DNA of 64,000 nucleotides from Prochlorococcus marinus str. MIT 0912 (GCF_027359595.1 NZ_CP114783.1:186001-250000), one strand, 5' to 3'. Shown: positions 1-9,553, counted from the first letter of the stretch. Numbers and translations are program-made. The notes: a model not told the origin generated them from the sequence alone.

Positions 1-1
1 T

Positions 2-1066
2 AAGAGTTTTGGATACATCGGTATGGGTGTATCTGGTGGGGCGAAGGGAGCTTTGGAAGGACCTAGCATGATGCCGGGTGGCACAAAGACCTCTTACGAT
101 GCTATTGAGAGCTTGTTGAACAAAATGGCAGCTCAGGTAGAAGACGGACCTTGTGTGACATACATCGGTCCGGGGGGATCAGGTCATTTTGTTAAGACCG
201 TTCACAATGGAATTGAATATGGAATCGAGCAGATATTGGCAGAGGCCTATGACTTGATGAAGAGAGTTTGTGGAATGACTGGTGATGATATGGCATCTGT
301 TATGGGCTATTGGAATAAAACCGAAGAACTTTCCTCCTATCTTGTTGAAATTACAGAGGCATGTTTACGAGTTAAGGATCCTGATGATAGTTCCGATCTT
401 GTCGAAAAGATAATGGATAAGGCGGGTCAAAAAGGTACTGGCTTATGGACAGTTGTCAGCGCGCTTGAACTTGGAGCTTCTGTCCCAACTATCTATGCAT
501 CTTTGAATGGAAGGGTTATGAGTTCGATGAAGGATCAAAGAAATTATGCGGAAACACTTTTGAACGGCAATAAACCTTCGTTTGTTGATTTTGGTAAACC
601 CTCTGATGGCATGCCTTTGCTAATGGATGCAGTCGTATTGGCTACAATTGCTAGTTATGCCCAAGGCATGGATATTCTAAGGCTTGCTTCTGAAGAATAT
701 AATTACAATCTTGATATGCCCTCCATAGCTCAAATATGGAAAGGTGGTTGCATAATAAGGTCTACTCTTTTGAGTCGTATACAAGATGCTTTTAAGAAAG
801 ATCCGAGGTTGACGAATCTTATTCTAGATAGTTGGTTTACCGATCAGGTTAACAATCGTCTTTCGGGCCTTACTAAGGTTGTTTCTGCTGCTGCAAATGC
901 TGGAATTCCAGTTCCATGTTTAAGTAGCACTCTTGATTATATAAATAGCTTAAGAACCTCCAGACTTCCCCAAAACTTAGTTCAGGCAATGAGAGATTGT
1001 TTTGGCTCTCATACATATGAGCGCGTAGACAAAGCCGGATCATTTCACACTGAATGGATTGACTGA
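2..1066 (+). CDS. gnd: 6-phosphogluconate dehydrogenase, decarboxylating (5' end outside window)
   Basis: Oxidizes and decarboxylates 6-phosphogluconate to ribulose-5-phosphate with NADP+, in the cytosolic oxidative pentose phosphate pathway. The open frame runs in from before base 1, so the N-terminal NADP-binding Rossmann half is missing. What remains shows the family signatures: GMGVSGG, the catalytic segment GGSGHFVKTVHNGIEYG with its Lys and Asn, WKGGCIIRS and the C-terminal HTYERVD. The next gene downstream, after 5 bases, is 6-phosphogluconolactonase, the preceding step of the same pathway, so co-transcription is likely. Nothing suggests damage; the truncation is only the window edge. 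Confidence 0.97.
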   Translation, partial: KSFGYIGMGVSGGAKGALEGPSMMPGGTKTSYDAIESLLNKMAAQVEDGPCVTYIGPGGSGHFVKTVHNGIEYGIEQILAEAYDLMKRVCGMTGDDMASVMGYWNKTEELSSYLVEITEACLRVKDPDDSSDLVEKIMDKAGQKGTGLWTVVSALELGASVPTIYASLNGRVMSSMKDQRNYAETLLNGNKPSFVDFGKPSDGMPLLMDAVVLATIASYAQGMDILRLASEEYNYNLDMPSIAQIWKGGCIIRSTLLSRIQDAFKKDPRLTNLILDSWFTDQVNNRLSGLTKVVSAAANAGIPVPCLSSTLDYINSLRTSRLPQNLVQAMRDCFGSHTYERVDKAGSFHTEWID

Positions 1067-1071
1067 TATCA

Positions 1072-1788
1072 ATGACTAAATATGAAATCCAAGTTTCAGA
1101 AGACAAAAACTCTCTCGCTCTTGCTGCTTCAGATTTGATAACTCAGATTATTCAGTCAACTTTGAAAAATAAAACAAGAGCAAAAATTGCACTTTGTGGT
1201 GGTTCCACTCCTAAGGCTGCTTATTCTTTGTTAGGTAAAAACAAACTTGAATGGACTAACGTCGATTTGTTTCTTGGAGATGAAAGATGGGTTGACAATG
1301 AATCGCAAGATAGTAATTGCTTTTTATTGAATAATTCTTTGTTTAAAGAAGGTAACCCTTCTCTAGAAGCATCATTTTTTAGTGTTTCAACTGTTGATTT
1401 ACCATCGCCAGAGGATAGTGCTAATGATTATGAAACAATTTTGAGAAATAATTTAGATGGGGATCCACCAAAATTTGATTTGATTTTATTGGGCTTGGGG
1501 GATGATGGGCATACAGCCTCCCTCTTTCCTGGCTCGGATGCATTATTTGAAAGAGATAGCCTAATAACTGTTGGCGAAGGTAAAGGTCATAAAAGAATAA
1601 CCTTTACCAGTAAATTGCTCAGTTCAGCAGATAATGTGGTTTTTCTAATTAGTGGATCTGCCAAACAAATTGCTCTTAAACGTCTACTTGATCAATCAGA
1701 ATCATGGGAGCGAACTCCCGCAAAATTAGTTTCACCCAACTCTGAAATTATTGTCTTAGCTGATAAAGATGCTTATCCATCTTTCTAG
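1072..1788 (+). CDS. pgl: 6-phosphogluconolactonase
   Basis: Hydrolyses 6-phosphogluconolactone to 6-phosphogluconate, the second step of the oxidative pentose phosphate pathway. The 238-residue length is normal for the DevB/Pgl type. Conserved sugar-phosphate isomerase-like motifs are visible: LCGGSTPKAAY near the N terminus, LGDERWV, and LGLGDDGHTASLFPG around residues 140-155. It follows gnd by 5 bases, consistent with a gnd-pgl operon supplying NADPH in the dark. The ATG start fits the family N terminus. Confidence 0.96.
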   Translation: MTKYEIQVSEDKNSLALAASDLITQIIQSTLKNKTRAKIALCGGSTPKAAYSLLGKNKLEWTNVDLFLGDERWVDNESQDSNCFLLNNSLFKEGNPSLEASFFSVSTVDLPSPEDSANDYETILRNNLDGDPPKFDLILLGLGDDGHTASLFPGSDALFERDSLITVGEGKGHKRITFTSKLLSSADNVVFLISGSAKQIALKRLLDQSESWERTPAKLVSPNSEIIVLADKDAYPSF

Positions 1789-1824
1789 TTAGGTTTATTA
1801 TATGAGTTGAAAAGTATTTCTTAA

Positions 1825-2400
1825 TTGATTCCTGATTTACCACCGACAGAAAGTTCAATAACTCCTCTGATACAGGGTTCAGAATTTTCAGATTGGAAAT
1901 CTCTAAATGACACAATTATGGGCGGGTCAAGTTTTGCAACTTGTCGTTCTTCTGAGAAAGGCTTGTTTCTTGAGGGTAACTTGGTAGAAGAGGGAGGAGG
2001 ATTTGTTAGTTGCCGCTCTCCAATTTTTGATAAGCCTTTTGATCTTTCCAAATATTCTGGATTAATTCTTGATGTTGAAGGAGAAGGGAGAACATTGAAA
2101 TTTGCGATTGCTTGTGAAAAGAAACCTTTATCACTATCAAATCTTCTAAAAGGTGATATTCGTTGGGTTGCATCAATACCCACAAAGAAAAATGGAGTTA
2201 GTAAAATAAAAATATCTTTCAAAGATTTGGAACCAGCTCGTCGAGCAAAGCCTGTTCAGCTACCTCTTAGTTTTGATCCCACTTGTATTAATAGATTTCA
2301 AGTACTCCATTCAAAATTTGGTCAGCCAGGCAAAATGAACTCAGGATTTTATGCTGGTCCTATCAAAGTCTTAATTAAGTCAATTAGTGCATACTCCTGA
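1825..2400 (+). CDS. CIA30-domain (NDUFAF1-like) protein
   Basis: A 191-residue protein matching the CIA30 family (complex I intermediate-associated protein 30 / NDUFAF1-like, galactose-binding-like beta fold). Supporting motifs are the N-terminal W-x-S-L-N-D-x-I-M-G-G-S stretch, then F-x-G-x-L-x-x-x-x-G-G-G-F-x-S-C-R and the central D-L-S-x-Y-x-G-L. In mitochondria NDUFAF1 helps assemble complex I; the cyanobacterial role is not established, though NDH-1 assembly has been considered for the family. The start used is a TTG with no ATG nearby upstream in frame. It overlaps the next gene by 14 bases, suggesting translational coupling. Confidence 0.8.
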   Translation: MIPDLPPTESSITPLIQGSEFSDWKSLNDTIMGGSSFATCRSSEKGLFLEGNLVEEGGGFVSCRSPIFDKPFDLSKYSGLILDVEGEGRTLKFAIACEKKPLSLSNLLKGDIRWVASIPTKKNGVSKIKISFKDLEPARRAKPVQLPLSFDPTCINRFQVLHSKFGQPGKMNSGFYAGPIKVLIKSISAYS

Positions 2401-2782
2401 TTCGAAAGATGGCTTGATAGCTGAAGTTGCCAAAGCAGCAGACCTTTGTATGAAGCCATATGTTCATTCTGTTTTTTTAGAAAATCAATTAGATGATGAT
2501 AATGAGCTTGATGACTTGATTTTTAAAATTCAATCTAGAAATATAGATGGCGAAAGAGAAGAATCTATGGATATTGAAATTGAAGTGTATAAGAGTGGGA
2601 ATGAAGTAAATCTGACTATATCTTGGAAATCACTAATTGATAGGCCGATATTATGGCAAGGGAAGCATGCTGTTTGGATGGATAGCTCTTCTGGTGTTCA
2701 ATGCGAAACGCCCTCATATGGAAAACCTTTTGAGTCCCTTGCGAGAAGACTCAGTACAGTTTTTAAGGTTTCGTTAAACTGA
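2387..2782 (+). CDS. conserved hypothetical protein
   Basis: 131-residue soluble acidic protein that I do not recognise as a named family. It starts at a GTG inside the end of the CIA30-domain gene (14-base overlap), so the two are probably co-translated. No signal peptide, membrane span or cysteine motif is visible; the middle (residues 60-85) looks like beta strands. It ends only 1 base before the stop of the convergent ilvD. Likely real because of the overlap, length and sensible composition. Confidence 0.65.
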   Translation: MHTPDSKDGLIAEVAKAADLCMKPYVHSVFLENQLDDDNELDDLIFKIQSRNIDGEREESMDIEIEVYKSGNEVNLTISWKSLIDRPILWQGKHAVWMDSSSGVQCETPSYGKPFESLARRLSTVFKVSLN

Positions 2783-2783
2783 A

Positions 2784-4454
2784 CTATATTTGATCGGTTG
2801 TAGCTCCTTGGCTTGATGAACTTACTAGTCTGGAATACTTTCCAAGAATGCCTGTCTTATATCTAGGCTTTGGCTTCTTCCAATTCTCTCTCCTTCTAGC
2901 TAGTTCTCGGTCTTCAACATTTAACTGAATTAACAATTTATTAGCGTCAACAGTAATACTGTCTCCTTCCTCTACTAACCCAATTGTTCCTCCAACTGCT
3001 GCTTCTGGTGCAACGTGGCCGACCACTAATCCATATGATCCCCCACTAAATCGACCGTCTGTAATTAGTGCAACTTTCTCTCCCAACCCTTGACCTACAA
3101 TTGCTGAAGTTGGAGAGAGCATTTCTCTCATCCCTGGTCCTCCTACAGGCCCTTCATATCTAACGACTACTACATCTCCAGCTTTGACTTTATTGTCTAG
3201 AATTGCAGCTAAGCATTCTTCTTCACTCTCGAAAACCCTTGCAGGTCCTGTTAAAACAGGTGTTTTGACCCCACTGATTTTTGCGACACTTCCTTCACTA
3301 GCTAAATTTCCTTTGAGAATAGCTAGATGTCCTTTCTTATAAATAGGATTTGATATTGCTCTTATAACATCTTGATTTTCTTTGGGCTTTGAGGGGATAT
3401 CTGTAAGAACTTCTTTAATTGTTTTACCTTCAATAGTTTTGCATTCTCCATGAAGCATTCCTGCATCGAGGAGTAATTTCATTACTTGAGGAATCCCCCC
3501 GGCTTGATGCAGGTCTACCGTTACGTATTTACCGCTTGGCTTGAGGTCGCAAATTACAGGAACAGTTTGTCTAATACGTTCAAAGTCATCGATTGTTAAA
3601 TCAACTCCTGCGGTCCTCGCTATTGCAAGTAGGTGAAGGACAGAATTTGTTGAGCCACCAACAGCCATGATGACACTGATCGCATTCTCAAAAGCCTTTT
3701 TTGTGAGTAAATCTAATGGTCTTATGTTGTTTTTAACTGCTTTGACAAGCACCTGAGCACTCTTGGCAGCGCTCTCTGCTTTTTCATTATCTACAGCTGC
3801 CATTGTTGAACTAAATGGCAAACTAAAACCCATCGTTTCAATTGCCGCAGACATGGTGTTTGCAGTGAACATGCCACCACAACTACCCGGACCAGGGATA
3901 GCATTTTTTTCTACTGCTATTAAACGTTCTTCGTCGATTTTTCCACTTGTTAATTGACCGACAGCTTCAAAAGAACTAACTACTGTTAGGTCGCAACCGT
4001 CTAATTTCCCAGGCTTAATTGTTCCTCCGTAAACAAAGATCGAAGGTATATTCATTCTTGCCATGGATAACATTGCGCCGGGCATGTTTTTGTCGCATCC
4101 ACCTATTGCTAATACACCATCCATGCTTTGAGCATTGCATGCTGTCTCAATTGCGTCAGCAATAACCTCTCTTGAAACTAATGAATATTTCATCCCTTCT
4201 GTTCCCATAGAGATGCCGTCACTAACAGTTATGGTCCCGAATGTTTGAGGCATTGCACCAGCATCTTTTAAAGCGGCTTCTGCTCTATTAGCCAGATCCA
4301 TTAATCCCATATTGCATGGGGTTATTGTGCTGTGACCATTAGCGATTCCAATGATTGGCTTATTAAAGTCATTATCATCAAAGCCAACAGCTCTAAGCAT
4401 TGCTCTGTTCGGTGACCGTTGAATACCCTGTGTTATCGCATTTGATCTAAGCAT
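2784..4454 (-). CDS. ilvD: dihydroxy-acid dehydratase
   Basis: Dehydrates 2,3-dihydroxy-3-methylbutanoate and the isoleucine equivalent to the 2-keto acids, in valine, isoleucine and leucine synthesis. The 556-residue length and motifs are typical: [17 protein letters not shown] and [14 protein letters not shown] carry the Fe-S cluster cysteines, and the C terminus has [12 protein letters not shown] with the catalytic serine region. It is last in a leftward group with a small membrane protein and upp-like gene, separated by 32 and 24 bases. Start ATG agrees with the family. Confidence 0.98.
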   Translation of the reverse strand: MLRSNAITQGIQRSPNRAMLRAVGFDDNDFNKPIIGIANGHSTITPCNMGLMDLANRAEAALKDAGAMPQTFGTITVSDGISMGTEGMKYSLVSREVIADAIETACNAQSMDGVLAIGGCDKNMPGAMLSMARMNIPSIFVYGGTIKPGKLDGCDLTVVSSFEAVGQLTSGKIDEERLIAVEKNAIPGPGSCGGMFTANTMSAAIETMGFSLPFSSTMAAVDNEKAESAAKSAQVLVKAVKNNIRPLDLLTKKAFENAISVIMAVGGSTNSVLHLLAIARTAGVDLTIDDFERIRQTVPVICDLKPSGKYVTVDLHQAGGIPQVMKLLLDAGMLHGECKTIEGKTIKEVLTDIPSKPKENQDVIRAISNPIYKKGHLAILKGNLASEGSVAKISGVKTPVLTGPARVFESEEECLAAILDNKVKAGDVVVVRYEGPVGGPGMREMLSPTSAIVGQGLGEKVALITDGRFSGGSYGLVVGHVAPEAAVGGTIGLVEEGDSITVDANKLLIQLNVEDRELARRRENWKKPKPRYKTGILGKYSRLVSSSSQGATTDQI

Positions 4455-4486
4455 TTGATTTTTATTTAATTGTTTAAAATTTAGAA

Positions 4487-4786
4487 TTAATTAGAAGATC
4501 CCAGGTCTTCTAATTGTTTCCGTACGTCTGCTATTGCCGAATTAAGCTGTTCAACACGTTGCTCAAGGTGCTCGTTGCTTTGATTCCCTAGAGTATTTGA
4601 TTCTAATTCGGTTGCCTCAGAGCCATCTTGAATTCTTGGTGCATAAAGCATTGCCTTTTGCTTTCTGGTTTCTTGCCTTTTCTCGGCTTCAGAAAGTAAC
4701 CACCAAGCTAGACCTGCAGCTCCAAGTATGGCACCACTAATTAATGATGCCAAACTTCCTGAATTTGAATCTCGGTATTGGCTCAT
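4487..4786 (-). CDS. small membrane-anchored coiled-coil protein
   Basis: 99 residues with one hydrophobic span around residues 11-30 ([21 protein letters not shown]) followed by a charged tail that has a heptad-like pattern near the C terminus (about residues 72-95), so a short coiled coil is likely. No known family recognised. It sits between upp-like and ilvD on the same strand with short gaps, consistent with an operon, but this context gives no clear clue to function. Confidence 0.7.
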   Translation of the reverse strand: MSQYRDSNSGSLASLISGAILGAAGLAWWLLSEAEKRQETRKQKAMLYAPRIQDGSEATELESNTLGNQSNEHLEQRVEQLNSAIADVRKQLEDLGSSN

Positions 4787-4810
4787 AGCTTTGAATAACT
4801 TCTTTAAATG

Positions 4811-5428
4811 CTAGTCCGATGAGGTGACTCTGGTTTTTATACGTAATGATGGATCACCTATTCCGGGTGATAGTTCACTTTCTGATATTAATTCAGGATC
4901 TATACAAGCACAATAAATATTCAAATCTTGAATATTTTCACCGACTTCTTTAAGTCCTTGATTAGCTGCTAATGCTGTAATCACTCTTATCCTTCTTGCA
5001 TCAATTTTTTTATCTTTAAGATAATTTAAATCTTTTAAAAGTTGTTTACCGGTTGTTATTTGATCTAGGTAAAAAATAATTCCTGCATTTTCCTCAATTT
5101 CTTTAGGGAGCCCGCCAATACATAAATTTGAATTAGGAATTAAATTTCTAGCACCTCTAAAGAGCTCAAGCCCTGCAGGCAAATAAGGAATTGCCAAAAT
5201 AGGAATATTTGGATCAATAATTGAACATTCAGTTGTTCCTGCTGAAGTAGTTATCTGTTCTTTTTTACTTGGGATCCAATCTCTCAGAGCTTCATAAGTG
5301 AGCCAGGTACCAAGTTGTTCTAAGCCAGTTGCATAGAGGATTTCTGGGGTAGTAGGGTTCCTTAAGATAGTTAACCAATGTGATATGAGTGGGTGCGGAG
5401 GAACTATTACTCTTAAGCTCATTGACAT
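4811..5428 (-). CDS. upp: uracil phosphoribosyltransferase (divergent)
   Basis: Predicted to convert uracil and PRPP to UMP in pyrimidine salvage. The 205-residue protein has the UPRT layout: N-terminal HPLISHWLTILRNPTTP, a central IPYLPAGLELFRGA corresponding to the usual LRAG segment, and a C-terminal CACIDPELISE...PGIGDPSLRI like the uracil-binding ACIDEGL...PGLGDAGDRI. The PRPP loop is degenerate: residues reading YLDQITTGKQ replace the usual D-x-x-x-A-T-G-G-S/T. Activity is therefore less sure than the fold. Overlaps nothing; first gene of the group leading to ilvD. Confidence 0.8.
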   Translation of the reverse strand: MSMSLRVIVPPHPLISHWLTILRNPTTPEILYATGLEQLGTWLTYEALRDWIPSKKEQITTSAGTTECSIIDPNIPILAIPYLPAGLELFRGARNLIPNSNLCIGGLPKEIEENAGIIFYLDQITTGKQLLKDLNYLKDKKIDARRIRVITALAANQGLKEVGENIQDLNIYCACIDPELISESELSPGIGDPSLRIKTRVTSSD

Positions 5429-5499
5429 GATTCATTCTTGGCCCTTTTTGCCATAACGTGAATAAGTAAGTTACCTGTTAAAAGTCCTTTTAAGCTCCA

Positions 5500-6009
5500 A
5501 TGAACAAAAAAACTTCTTTCCCTGATTTTAAAGCAATTGTTTTTGCTTCACTACTTATTTTTGTTTTGATCTTTCCTGATCAAAGTGTTTTCGCTAGAAC
5601 GCCTGCTGAGATTCGCAATCAAGAAGAACTGAATATTTCCCAGGATATGTCTAGCCAGGATTTAAGTGGAAATGATTTCGTAAAACTAGATCTGAAGGGC
5701 ATAAATTTCAGTGAATCAAACCTGACAGGAGCAGTGTTTAATAATAGTAAATTGAATAGAGCAGATTTGCATGGTGCGCAGCTAAATGACGCTTTGGCAT
5801 ATGCAACTGATTTCGAAGGAGCTGATTTAAGGGATGTTGACTTCAATGGTGCATTATTAATGGAAAGTACCTTCACAGATGCTCTTATTGAAGGGGCTGA
5901 CTTTACAGATGCGGTAATAAGTCGAATACAACAAAAACAACTATGTTCTATGGCTTCTGGAACAAATTCAAAGACCGGCGAGGATACAAGTTATAGTCTT
6001 GGTTGCTGA
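5500..6009 (+). CDS. secreted/lumenal pentapeptide-repeat protein
   Basis: 169 residues. Residues 1-33 form a signal peptide with a hydrophobic core (VFASLLIFVLIFP) and a likely cleavage after VFA, so the product probably goes to the thylakoid lumen or periplasm. Residues about 50-140 are tandem A(D/N)LXX pentapeptides (for example SNLTG, ADLHG, ADLRD, ADFTD) that fold as a right-handed beta helix. Such lumenal pentapeptide proteins are common in cyanobacteria; function unknown. Two cysteines lie near the C terminus. A CobW GTPase gene follows after 20 bases. Confidence 0.85.
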   Translation: MNKKTSFPDFKAIVFASLLIFVLIFPDQSVFARTPAEIRNQEELNISQDMSSQDLSGNDFVKLDLKGINFSESNLTGAVFNNSKLNRADLHGAQLNDALAYATDFEGADLRDVDFNGALLMESTFTDALIEGADFTDAVISRIQQKQLCSMASGTNSKTGEDTSYSLGC

Positions 6010-6029
6010 CTTATTGAGCAAAAATAAAG

Positions 6030-7073
6030 ATGAGTGATAGTCGTCTACCTGTTACCGTGATTACAGGGTTTTTGGGCTCTGGCAAAACAACACTCTTGAG
6101 ACATCTTTTAAGTGAAGCTCATCAACGTCTAGCTGTAGTTGTTAATGAATTTGGAACAGTAGGCTTAGATGGAGACCTTCTTAAAACCTGTGGCTTTTGC
6201 CCTGATGATGAAGTAGATAAAAGAATAGTTGAATTGAATAATGGCTGTTTATGTTGCACTGTTCAAGAGGACTTCTTGCCTGCAATGGAAGCTTTGCTCC
6301 TTAGATCAAATCAGGTTGATGGAATCATTATTGAAACCAGTGGTCTTGCATTGCCAAAGCCTTTACTGCAAGCTCTTAATTGGCCTGCAATAAGAAGTAA
6401 GGTTTTCATTAATGGTGTCGTAACTTTGGTTGATGGATATGCTCTCTCAAACGGAAGTCCAGTGGGTGATTTAAAAAGTATTAATGAACAAATAACAAAT
6501 GATAATAGTATTGATCATTTAACTCCAATAAATGAGCTTTTTAGAGATCAATTGATTTCTGCTGATCTCGTTTTGATTAGTAGGTCTGATTTGCTTTCTG
6601 CAAAAAGCTTTTCATTGGTTAGGGATGAGGTGAAAAAACAAGGGAATTCCATTACTAATATTCTGCCAATATCTAATGGAAAAATTGAACCTTCTGTAAT
6701 TCTCGGACTTTGCAAAGAACAAAACAATATTTCTCGATCAGATCAAAATGACCATGACCATGACCATGACCATGACCATGACCATGTTGATGTAATAAGT
6801 GAGCATTTAAGATTTGAATTCCCAATTGATAAAGATCTATTGAAAGAAATACTTGTAAAACTAGTTCCGGAATATCAAATTCTTCGTATAAAAGGTAGAT
6901 GTTGGATAGAAGGTAAGGCTTTGCCTCTTCAGATCCAAATGGTTGGATCTAGATTTAATTCATGGTTTGAGAGCTCGAATTATGATTCTTGGAAACCTTC
7001 TAAGGCTGGGATTGATTTAGTCTCTTTGAGTCTGAAAGGCGGAGTTGAAAAAGCTTTTGAATCTTACTTTTAA
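6030..7073 (+). CDS. CobW/COG0523-family GTPase with His-rich metal-binding run
   Basis: 347-residue G3E-family P-loop GTPase, a class of metal chaperones or metallocofactor insertases. Walker A GFLGSGKT is at residues 13-20, the family metal motif CLCC at 73-76, and the GTPase SRSDLL (NKxD-like) further on. A run of six Asp-His pairs near residues 241-252, encoded by a perfect DNA hexamer repeat, links the GTPase domain to the C-terminal CobW_C domain and would bind Zn, Co or Ni. The metal served cannot be deduced. Follows the pentapeptide gene by 20 bases, possibly co-transcribed. Confidence 0.9.
   Translation: MSDSRLPVTVITGFLGSGKTTLLRHLLSEAHQRLAVVVNEFGTVGLDGDLLKTCGFCPDDEVDKRIVELNNGCLCCTVQEDFLPAMEALLLRSNQVDGIIIETSGLALPKPLLQALNWPAIRSKVFINGVVTLVDGYALSNGSPVGDLKSINEQITNDNSIDHLTPINELFRDQLISADLVLISRSDLLSAKSFSLVRDEVKKQGNSITNILPISNGKIEPSVILGLCKEQNNISRSDQNDHDHDHDHDHDHVDVISEHLRFEFPIDKDLLKEILVKLVPEYQILRIKGRCWIEGKALPLQIQMVGSRFNSWFESSNYDSWKPSKAGIDLVSLSLKGGVEKAFESYF
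6750..6785 (+). repeat. (GACCAT)6 microsatellite inside the CobW-family gene
   Basis: Six perfect copies of the hexamer GACCAT in frame, each encoding Asp-His. Because the unit is a multiple of three, slippage would change the number of metal-binding pairs without breaking the reading frame. Confidence 0.97.
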
Positions 7074-7203
7074 TTAATCCGTTCAAATTATTATATTTAT
7101 ATTAAAAATAGGTTGTATTTTTGTTTTTATCCGCGATTCTTTGTGAGTTAGGAGATAATTCTCTTAAATCAATTTTTATTAGTTTTTAACCGGACTTTTT
7201 GTC

Positions 7204-7389
7204 GTGAGTCAAGCAGTTTCCACTACCGAAAAAAAGAAAGTTCAGAGTGTTTCCAATGCTTTGAATCTTAAGACCTGCATTAAATGTGGTGGTAATGGTT
7301 ATATGAAATCTAGTCCAAATTGTTATCACACTTGTCTGACATGCCTTGGTAAAGGATTAATAAGTGAACAATTAGAAAGTATCAATTAG
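7204..7389 (+). CDS. small DnaJ-type zinc-finger protein
   Basis: 61-residue protein with two half zinc-knuckles of the DnaJ cysteine-rich type: CIKCGGNG and CLTCLGKG (C-x-x-C-x-G-x-G), separated by an intervening SSPNCYHT. It resembles the small cyanobacterial CxxCxGxG proteins and the BSD2-like zinc module, usually thought of as chaperone-like or protein-binding. Start is a GTG. A stand-alone gene between the CobW-family GTPase and purS; the proximity to a metal chaperone is suggestive only. Confidence 0.75.
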   Translation: MSQAVSTTEKKKVQSVSNALNLKTCIKCGGNGYMKSSPNCYHTCLTCLGKGLISEQLESIN

Positions 7390-7481
7390 AAATTTTCCAA
7401 ATATTATCTACAATAATTTTGTAACCTTCTAGATTGGGTTAACCAAGGGAAGGTAGTAGGAAATTTCTTTGATTTTTAAAA

Positions 7482-7754
7482 GTGTCTTTATTTAAAGCAA
7501 GAGTTTTTGTTCATTTAAGACCTTCTGTTTTGGATCCGGCGGGAGAGGCTACTAGGTCAGCTACTAAGAGATTAGGAATAGATGGAATTACTCAACTAAG
7601 AATTGGTAAATCTATTGAACTTGAGATCGAAGCTGCAAATAAGGAGGAAGCTCGATCGAAGATTGAGTTAATGAGTGATCGATTGCTCGCAAACCCCGTA
7701 ATTGAAGATTGGACTTTGGAATTTAAGGACGAACAGAAAACTCTTATAAACTAA
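7482..7754 (+). CDS. purS: phosphoribosylformylglycinamidine synthase subunit PurS
   Basis: 90-residue small subunit that bridges PurQ and PurL in the three-part FGAM synthase of purine synthesis. Motifs include the N-terminal F[17 protein letters not shown] and G-I[11 protein letters not shown]. It begins at a GTG and ends 4 bases before purQ, so the two form an operon. purL is not in this window. Confidence 0.95.
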   Translation: MSLFKARVFVHLRPSVLDPAGEATRSATKRLGIDGITQLRIGKSIELEIEAANKEEARSKIELMSDRLLANPVIEDWTLEFKDEQKTLIN

Positions 7755-7758
7755 AAAA

Positions 7759-8412
7759 ATGAATATCGGAATAATTGTTTTTCCTGGATCGAACTGTGAC
7801 AGGGATGTCAGGTGGGCTACTGAAGGATGCCTGGGAATTCCTACAAGTTTTCTATGGCATGAAACTACTGATCTAAATGGTTATGACGCAATTGTCATTC
7901 CAGGGGGGTTTAGTTATGGAGATTATTTACGTTGTGGAGCAATAGCAAGATTTGCACCTGTTTTAAATTCTTTAATCTCTTTTGTTGATAAAGGTGGAAA
8001 AGTTCTTGGTATTTGTAATGGGTTTCAAATACTTACTGAACTTGGTCTCTTGCAAGGAGCTTTGACAAGAAATAAGAATCTACATTTTATTTGTGATAGA
8101 GCAAATTTATCTATTGAAAGCACAAAATCATTTTGGATGAAAAATTATAAAAAACATCATTCTATTTCACTACCTATCGCTCATGGAGAAGGGAGATATC
8201 AATGTAGCCATGACGTCTTGAAAAAATTGCAGGATGATGATTCGATTGCACTTAGATATGCAGATAATCCAAATGGATCAATCCATGATATAGCTGGAAT
8301 CACAAATAAAAAGGGGAATGTTTTGGGGATGATGCCACATCCTGAAAGAGCTTGTGATGATGCTTTAGGCAATATTGATGGTAAATCAATTCTTAGTGCA
8401 CTTCTTTCTTGA
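7759..8412 (+). CDS. purQ: phosphoribosylformylglycinamidine synthase glutaminase subunit PurQ
   Basis: Class I glutamine amidotransferase that hydrolyses glutamine and passes ammonia to PurL, converting FGAR to FGAM. The catalytic Cys is C86 in LGICNGFQ, and the His/Glu pair is in [11 protein letters not shown] near the C terminus. The N-terminal [11 protein letters not shown] is typical of PurQ, as is the length of 217 residues. Directly follows purS. A strong hairpin 20 bases downstream ends the transcript. Confidence 0.98.
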   Translation: MNIGIIVFPGSNCDRDVRWATEGCLGIPTSFLWHETTDLNGYDAIVIPGGFSYGDYLRCGAIARFAPVLNSLISFVDKGGKVLGICNGFQILTELGLLQGALTRNKNLHFICDRANLSIESTKSFWMKNYKKHHSISLPIAHGEGRYQCSHDVLKKLQDDDSIALRYADNPNGSIHDIAGITNKKGNVLGMMPHPERACDDALGNIDGKSILSALLS

Positions 8413-8433
8413 ATTTATAAATCAAGGCATTAA

Positions 8434-8470
8434 AAAAGGCTGCTATCAAAACAAGAGATAGCAGCCTTTT
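8434..8470. terminator. bidirectional intrinsic terminator between purQ and the aldolase gene
   Basis: Perfect 14-bp stem (8434-8447 pairing with 8457-8470, core GGCTGCTATC/GATAGCAGCC) with a 9-base loop. A-rich on the left and T-rich on the right, so it can terminate both the rightward purSQ transcript and the leftward aldolase transcript that converge here. Confidence 0.93.
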
Positions 8471-8485
8471 GTTAGCTTTTTTAGT

Positions 8486-9553
8486 TTAGTACTTGTATCC
8501 AGCTACAAATAACTGTTCATCAGAAGAAGGCTGAGAACCAGCGACATACAACCCTTTTGATGCCTCAGAGTTTGCTTGAGCTCTTGCTATAAGTGCTTTT
8601 TGTCCGTCAGCAGTATTTGAGCCTTTCCATGCTTTTAGACATGAATGTTGTAAAGCACGACCATAAGAGAATGAAACATTCCACTTAGCCTTTCTGTCGA
8701 TCTTATTCATCAGATTTAAATAAACTGATGCAGCTTCTTCGCTCAAGCCACCTGAAAGGAAAGTAATACCAGGAACACTTGCAGGTACACAGCGTTCCAT
8801 TGTACGGATTGTCATTTCAGCCACTTGCTGAGGATCAGCTTTTGTTGAGCTGTCAGCACCTTGAACTGTCATTGATGGCTTAAGAAGAGTTCCCTCTAGT
8901 AGTACTCCGTTTACCTGGCAAGCTAAGTAAACTTCTTTAATTACTTCTTCTTGAACTGCTGCTGTCTTTTCAATTGAATGTGAACCATCCATTAAGATTT
9001 CTGGTTCAATAATAGGAACCAATCCAGATTCTTGTACTGATCTAGCGTATCTTGCTAAACCCCAAGCATTTTCTCTAATAGAAAGTTTAGAAGGACAACC
9101 ATCGTCTGTTATTTGAAGTACTGCTCTCCACTTAGCAAATCTTGCACCTTGCTCGTAATAATCAGCAGCTCTTTCAACAAGACCATCTAAACCTGAACAA
9201 AAAGTTTCTACATCGTGTCCACCAGCTAATGGTCTTAGACCTTTATCAACCTTGATTCCTGGAATTATTCCTAGCTTCTCAAGCTTTTTAACCATTGGCT
9301 CACCATCTGGATGGTTCTGGAAAAGAGTTTCTTCAAAAAGAATCGCTCCGCTTATGAAGTTTCCAAGACCTTCTGTGGTGAAAAGCATACCTCTATATGC
9401 TTTTCTGTTGTCCTCAGTGTTCTCAACACCTATTGAAGCAAGCCTTTTACCTACTGTTTTAGTTGATTCATCAACAGCAAGAATCCCTTTGCCTGGCTGG
9501 GCTATGGCACTTGCTGTTTTCTTTAGTTCTTCTGCGTAGTACGAGAGTGCCAT
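8486..9553 (-). CDS. class I fructose-bisphosphate aldolase
   Basis: Cleaves or forms fructose-1,6-bisphosphate (and likely sedoheptulose-1,7-bisphosphate) in glycolysis and the Calvin cycle by a Schiff-base mechanism. The protein of 355 residues matches eukaryote-type class I aldolase: N-terminal GKGILAVDESTKTVGKRLASIG, the lysine-containing VLLEGTLLKPSMT, and FLSGGLSEEAA. Marine picocyanobacteria are known to carry this class I enzyme in addition to, or in place of, class II forms. Single gene ending at the shared terminator with purQ. Confidence 0.96.
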   Translation of the reverse strand: MALSYYAEELKKTASAIAQPGKGILAVDESTKTVGKRLASIGVENTEDNRKAYRGMLFTTEGLGNFISGAILFEETLFQNHPDGEPMVKKLEKLGIIPGIKVDKGLRPLAGGHDVETFCSGLDGLVERAADYYEQGARFAKWRAVLQITDDGCPSKLSIRENAWGLARYARSVQESGLVPIIEPEILMDGSHSIEKTAAVQEEVIKEVYLACQVNGVLLEGTLLKPSMTVQGADSSTKADPQQVAEMTIRTMERCVPASVPGITFLSGGLSEEAASVYLNLMNKIDRKAKWNVSFSYGRALQHSCLKAWKGSNTADGQKALIARAQANSEASKGLYVAGSQPSSDEQLFVAGYKY

